The notes beneath the pieces were generated by a model. That model did not search any database. It was given only the letters and a program-made list of their open reading frames with translations, and was not told the DNA's origin. The position numbers and the translations under genes are program-made. Positions 50,455-52,535 of a stretch of DNA of 52,535 nt are shown here, piece by piece. Each line of letters begins with the position of its first letter. Positions within the stretch are counted from its first letter, which is position 1. This DNA is from an uncultured delta proteobacterium (GTDB taxonomy: Bacteria; Bdellovibrionota_C; UBA2361; OMII01), in NCBI GenBank assembly GCA_903904735.1, contig CAIVDM010000100.1, positions 1 through 52,535 on the forward strand. The letters are read 5' to 3'.

Positions 50455-51051
50455 CTACCGCTTTGGCGCGAGAAGTCCCTCATAGTGACGATCGACGGCA
50501 AACGTGAGAGGACCGCCTGTACCAATAGAGGATCTCCACGTCGCTTGAAGAATGAGTCTATTCTCGGCGTGACTCGTATCCCTCGTAAGATCACCACGCA
50601 CAAGAATCGCGCCTGAGCCAGTGTCAGGTATCTCACTGGCAAAGAGGACACCCTTTTGTGAGGAACTCGCTGAGTATAAATCCCGTTCCAGCACATTTTG
50701 AAGCAGCGCGCCCGTTTTTATAGTCTCAATTACAACTCTTCTCTGCGCACCTCGAAGGGCGTTTATATGATTGAACGTCTCATGTAATTGATGATGAAGC
50801 GGATCCCCAAATCGCACTGGCAAAGCTTGCTCGTTATGGAAACTCCTTACTCTAAGCGAGTACATCGAAGGGGACTTGGCGGCAAGGTTTCGCGTAACAA
50901 CGTACTCCGTATGTCCATTCAACTTTGCATGGAACTCTTCAGTTCCCTTATTCCATTGCTGCCTCCAGTTGTGAGGCTCTATCTTTCGTAGGGCATCACA
51001 GGCCTGTATACAAGCGACGTAGGATCTCGACGGGCTGAGTGACATGTTCAT
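50455..51051 (-). CDS. Hypothetical protein
   Basis: 198 residues; no family recognised. It has no signal peptide or membrane segment. The middle is basic and helical (HQLHETFNHINALRGAQRRVVIETIKTG) and the C-terminal third looks beta-rich (GVLFASEIPDTGSGAILVRGDLT). A second ATG three codons in is equally possible. Coding status is supported only by its length and its place between two other genes. Confidence 0.5.
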   Translation of the reverse strand: MNMSLSPSRSYVACIQACDALRKIEPHNWRQQWNKGTEEFHAKLNGHTEYVVTRNLAAKSPSMYSLRVRSFHNEQALPVRFGDPLHHQLHETFNHINALRGAQRRVVIETIKTGALLQNVLERDLYSASSSQKGVLFASEIPDTGSGAILVRGDLTRDTSHAENRLILQATWRSSIGTGGPLTFAVDRHYEGLLAPKR

Positions 51052-51297
51052 GACGTAATCTCCAAAACAAAATGGTTTAAAGTGTTATGGGACAAAAACC
51101 TAAATATGTGCAGTATTCCCATTTATATTTTATCGCCAATGATTTTAGGCAATTAGTCAGAGCCATTACACCGTTTAGCAAGCTCAGGTCTCCTGACTCA
51201 GATTTTTCGTAGTAGAGGTGATTTTTCGCCTCAAGTTTTGCGTTTGAAGCGCCGATATCCCTGGTGAGAGCTCGGGGACGACCATTGATGAGGTTTT
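51052..51297. promoter_or_regulatory. AT-rich divergent promoter region
   Basis: This 246-base gap contains the most AT-rich stretch noticed in this part of the window (about 51062-51160, for example TTTATATTTTATCG). It probably carries the promoters of both the hypothetical gene and the Cys-rich secreted gene. GAGG at about 51290-51293 serves the latter. Confidence 0.45.
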
Positions 51298-51948
51298 ATG
51301 AAGCGAGCTCGCGCCTTTTTTTTGGCTATCATTCTTTCGACCTTCGCGCTTTCTGTCTCCGCAGGGGCAGAAGCTATCGGAGAGAGGGACTTCAGCACAA
51401 AACTTCCGTGGAGAGACACCTGCCCACGAACACGAGACGAGATTGCGCAGTTAAACCAGTGCGTTCAGTGCCCGCGAGAGAACGATTCGTATTTGACTAA
51501 GGTCTGCTGTCCTCCCAACGATCGATTCACAGGAGCCCTAGGTGGGTGTCTGATTACCGCGGACGAGACCACCTGTAGACTACAAAAAGACGAGCAAGCC
51601 CGCAGGCGGTGTTACGAGCTGCTTGTTCCTATCGAAACGCGAAGGCCTATGCCTGTTTATCCTCCGGGCACAGGGCAGGGTCCCGGGAATCCGCCATCCT
51701 ATTATGACCTGCCACTTCCGCCCGCCGCTGAAGGACCATTCAGCCGCTGCATGCGCTCGTGTCAACTTGTTCAGAGATACTTGCCGATCGATATCCTCGG
51801 GTGTGACAACGCCTGTCTCGCCTACGGATACGACAACGGCGGGTGCGCTGGATTACGCGAATACTGCAAGACTCTCTCACTTGGACTCTTCTCGTGTCAG
51901 AAACTTTACAACGAGCTCTGCGGGCCTTCAGCGCAGATTGAGCAATAG
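51298..51948 (+). CDS. Cys-rich secreted protein
   Basis: 216 residues. The signal peptide is clear (MKRARAFFLAIILSTFALSVSA). The mature chain has 16 Cys, an even number suited to eight disulfides, in two groups: NQCVQC, KVCC, GGC, TTC and RRC before a Pro/Gly-rich linker (about 120-150, PPGTGQGPGNPPSYYDLPLPP), then RCMRSC, LGCDNAC, GGC, EYC, SC and LC. No family is recognised. It is probably an extracellular or surface-anchored two-domain disulfide-rich protein. Confidence 0.65.
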   Translation: MKRARAFFLAIILSTFALSVSAGAEAIGERDFSTKLPWRDTCPRTRDEIAQLNQCVQCPRENDSYLTKVCCPPNDRFTGALGGCLITADETTCRLQKDEQARRRCYELLVPIETRRPMPVYPPGTGQGPGNPPSYYDLPLPPAAEGPFSRCMRSCQLVQRYLPIDILGCDNACLAYGYDNGGCAGLREYCKTLSLGLFSCQKLYNELCGPSAQIEQ

Positions 51949-51958
51949 TTTCAGCCGC

Positions 51959-52007
51959 CGCGGAGCGCTTTCGAGACTCTTTCGAGAACGCTCGAAAGAA
52001 CTCCGCG
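51959..52007. terminator. Two-part stem-loop between convergent genes
   Basis: An outer 7-bp stem (CGCGGAG at 51959-51965, CTCCGCG at 52001-52007) encloses a perfect 9-bp hairpin (TCTTTCGAG at 51978-51986, loop AACG, CTCGAAAGA at 51991-51999). There is no T-tract. It is placed to stop transcripts from both sides. Confidence 0.55.
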
Positions 52008-52013
52008 TCAAAC

Positions 52014-52535
52014 TTATCCCTCCCTGCCCGCTATCACCCGATTACGGACGAGCATCAACGCTCTCGAGACATTCTTTCCAAGCGCCGCGAGGAGAGACTC
52101 CTCTACCTCAAGAAGTCGATTAACCGTATCAGCCCGCAACACGACCTTATAGTCCCAACAGCCGAAGCCTGTGATCAGCGCCTCAACATATAAGTTATGT
52201 GAGCACACATCGATAACCGCCTGTTCGTGCTCTCGGGAACGGACTTTCAAGTTAAGTACGAGTTGCGCCTGCACGAAATCGTGATCAGAACGGAGAAAAT
52301 ACATCTCTTCCGAAATAGCTCCCCACTCCCGCAGCCTATCGATTCGATACTTAGCCGTCGATTCGGATATTCCAGCCCCTTTCGCGATACGTAGCACGGA
52401 TAGATCGCCCTCATGTCGGAGCGAATGCAAGATTTTCAGATCCATGGGATCGGGCTGCCTGCTCTCTTTGGAAGCCGCGAAATGCGCCACAGGCTTTGTT
52501 ACCTCACGGCCGGTGAGAAACCGCAATCCCCACTG
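52014..52535 (-). CDS. Lrp/AsnC family regulator (partial at window edge)
   Basis: At least 173 residues; the frame stays open to the last base. The helix-turn-helix (MDLKILHSLRHEGDLSVLRI, AKGAGISESTAKYRIDRL) begins near 52445. The AsnC ligand-binding domain follows (QAQLVLNLKVRSREHEQAV, ALITGFGCWDYKVVLRADT). About 27 residues precede the usual Lrp start in frame, so the gene may be longer, perhaps a two-unit Lrp protein. It likely binds an amino acid or related ligand and controls nearby metabolism. Confidence 0.8.
   Translation of the reverse strand, partial: QWGLRFLTGREVTKPVAHFAASKESRQPDPMDLKILHSLRHEGDLSVLRIAKGAGISESTAKYRIDRLREWGAISEEMYFLRSDHDFVQAQLVLNLKVRSREHEQAVIDVCSHNLYVEALITGFGCWDYKVVLRADTVNRLLEVEESLLAALGKNVSRALMLVRNRVIAGREG

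Overview
The window is a gene-dense stretch of chromosome from a flagellated, Gram-negative, probably aerobic bacterium. The Gram-negative call rests on the L-ring and P-ring genes flgH and flgI; the aerobic call rests on hemF, the oxygen-dependent coproporphyrinogen oxidase. The flagellar gene order (flgF-G-A-H-I-J-M-N-K-L), two sigma-54-type promoters in front of flagellar genes, and a CheY/CheZ pair suggest a deltaproteobacterial-type lineage (Bdellovibrionota, Myxococcota or a related candidate group). I cannot fix the taxon from sequence alone. G+C looks moderate by eye. I saw no rRNA, tRNA, CRISPR array or transposase.

Layout. (1) Positions 1-9000 are mostly alpha-glucan and sugar metabolism: a large GH63/MGH1-type glucosidase, an isolated GxxExxY protein, a short-chain dehydrogenase, a GT4-GH57 pair and a glucokinase. 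(2) 9.2-15.7 kb holds TerC, a prohibitin-like SPFH protein, a SAM-methyltransferase-like protein, TrmB, gluconokinase and an ABC ATPase plus its permease. (3) 15.7-20.7 kb holds an apparent operon mmsA-urc1-upp. I read this as part of the URC route of uracil catabolism: UPRT, a GTP-cyclohydrolase-II-like ring-opening enzyme and a malonate-semialdehyde-type dehydrogenase. A divergent amidohydrolase lies beside it. (4) 21.4-34 kb is one long minus-strand block. It runs from a DUF2802-like coiled-coil gene through flgF-flgL and ends with a GT2 glycosyltransferase, bshB1 and a divergent BshC-like gene (bacillithiol biosynthesis). (5) 34-43.7 kb is housekeeping: class V aminotransferase-hemF, DUF2905, an orphan HELTH zinc-protease-like protein, DUF167, a NarL-type regulator, SufU, a TPR protein and a D-2-hydroxyacid/FAD dehydrogenase. 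(6) 43.7-45.2 kb contains a sharp breakpoint. An MCP and a cheY, both lacking their N-terminal parts, meet head to head near 44260, followed by an intact cheZ. (7) 45-52.5 kb holds psd, a SerA-like dehydrogenase, a membrane-anchored SGNH hydrolase coupled to a secreted protein, a type IV pilin-like protein, a Cys-rich secreted protein and an Lrp-type regulator cut by the window edge.

The observations most worth following up are these: the URC-type uracil catabolism operon without URC4; the head-to-head breakpoint at 44260 (a real rearrangement or an assembly/amplification chimera); the divergent BshC beside BshB1 at the end of a flagellar operon; a roughly 110-nt structured element with 13-bp inverted terminal repeats between flgJ and flgM; a dispersed palindromic repeat family shared by loci 40 kb apart; and an EF-hand/dockerin-like calcium loop inside FlgK. 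Start codons were moved from the longest open frame where a Shine-Dalgarno sequence or family alignment favoured an internal start; those cases are stated.
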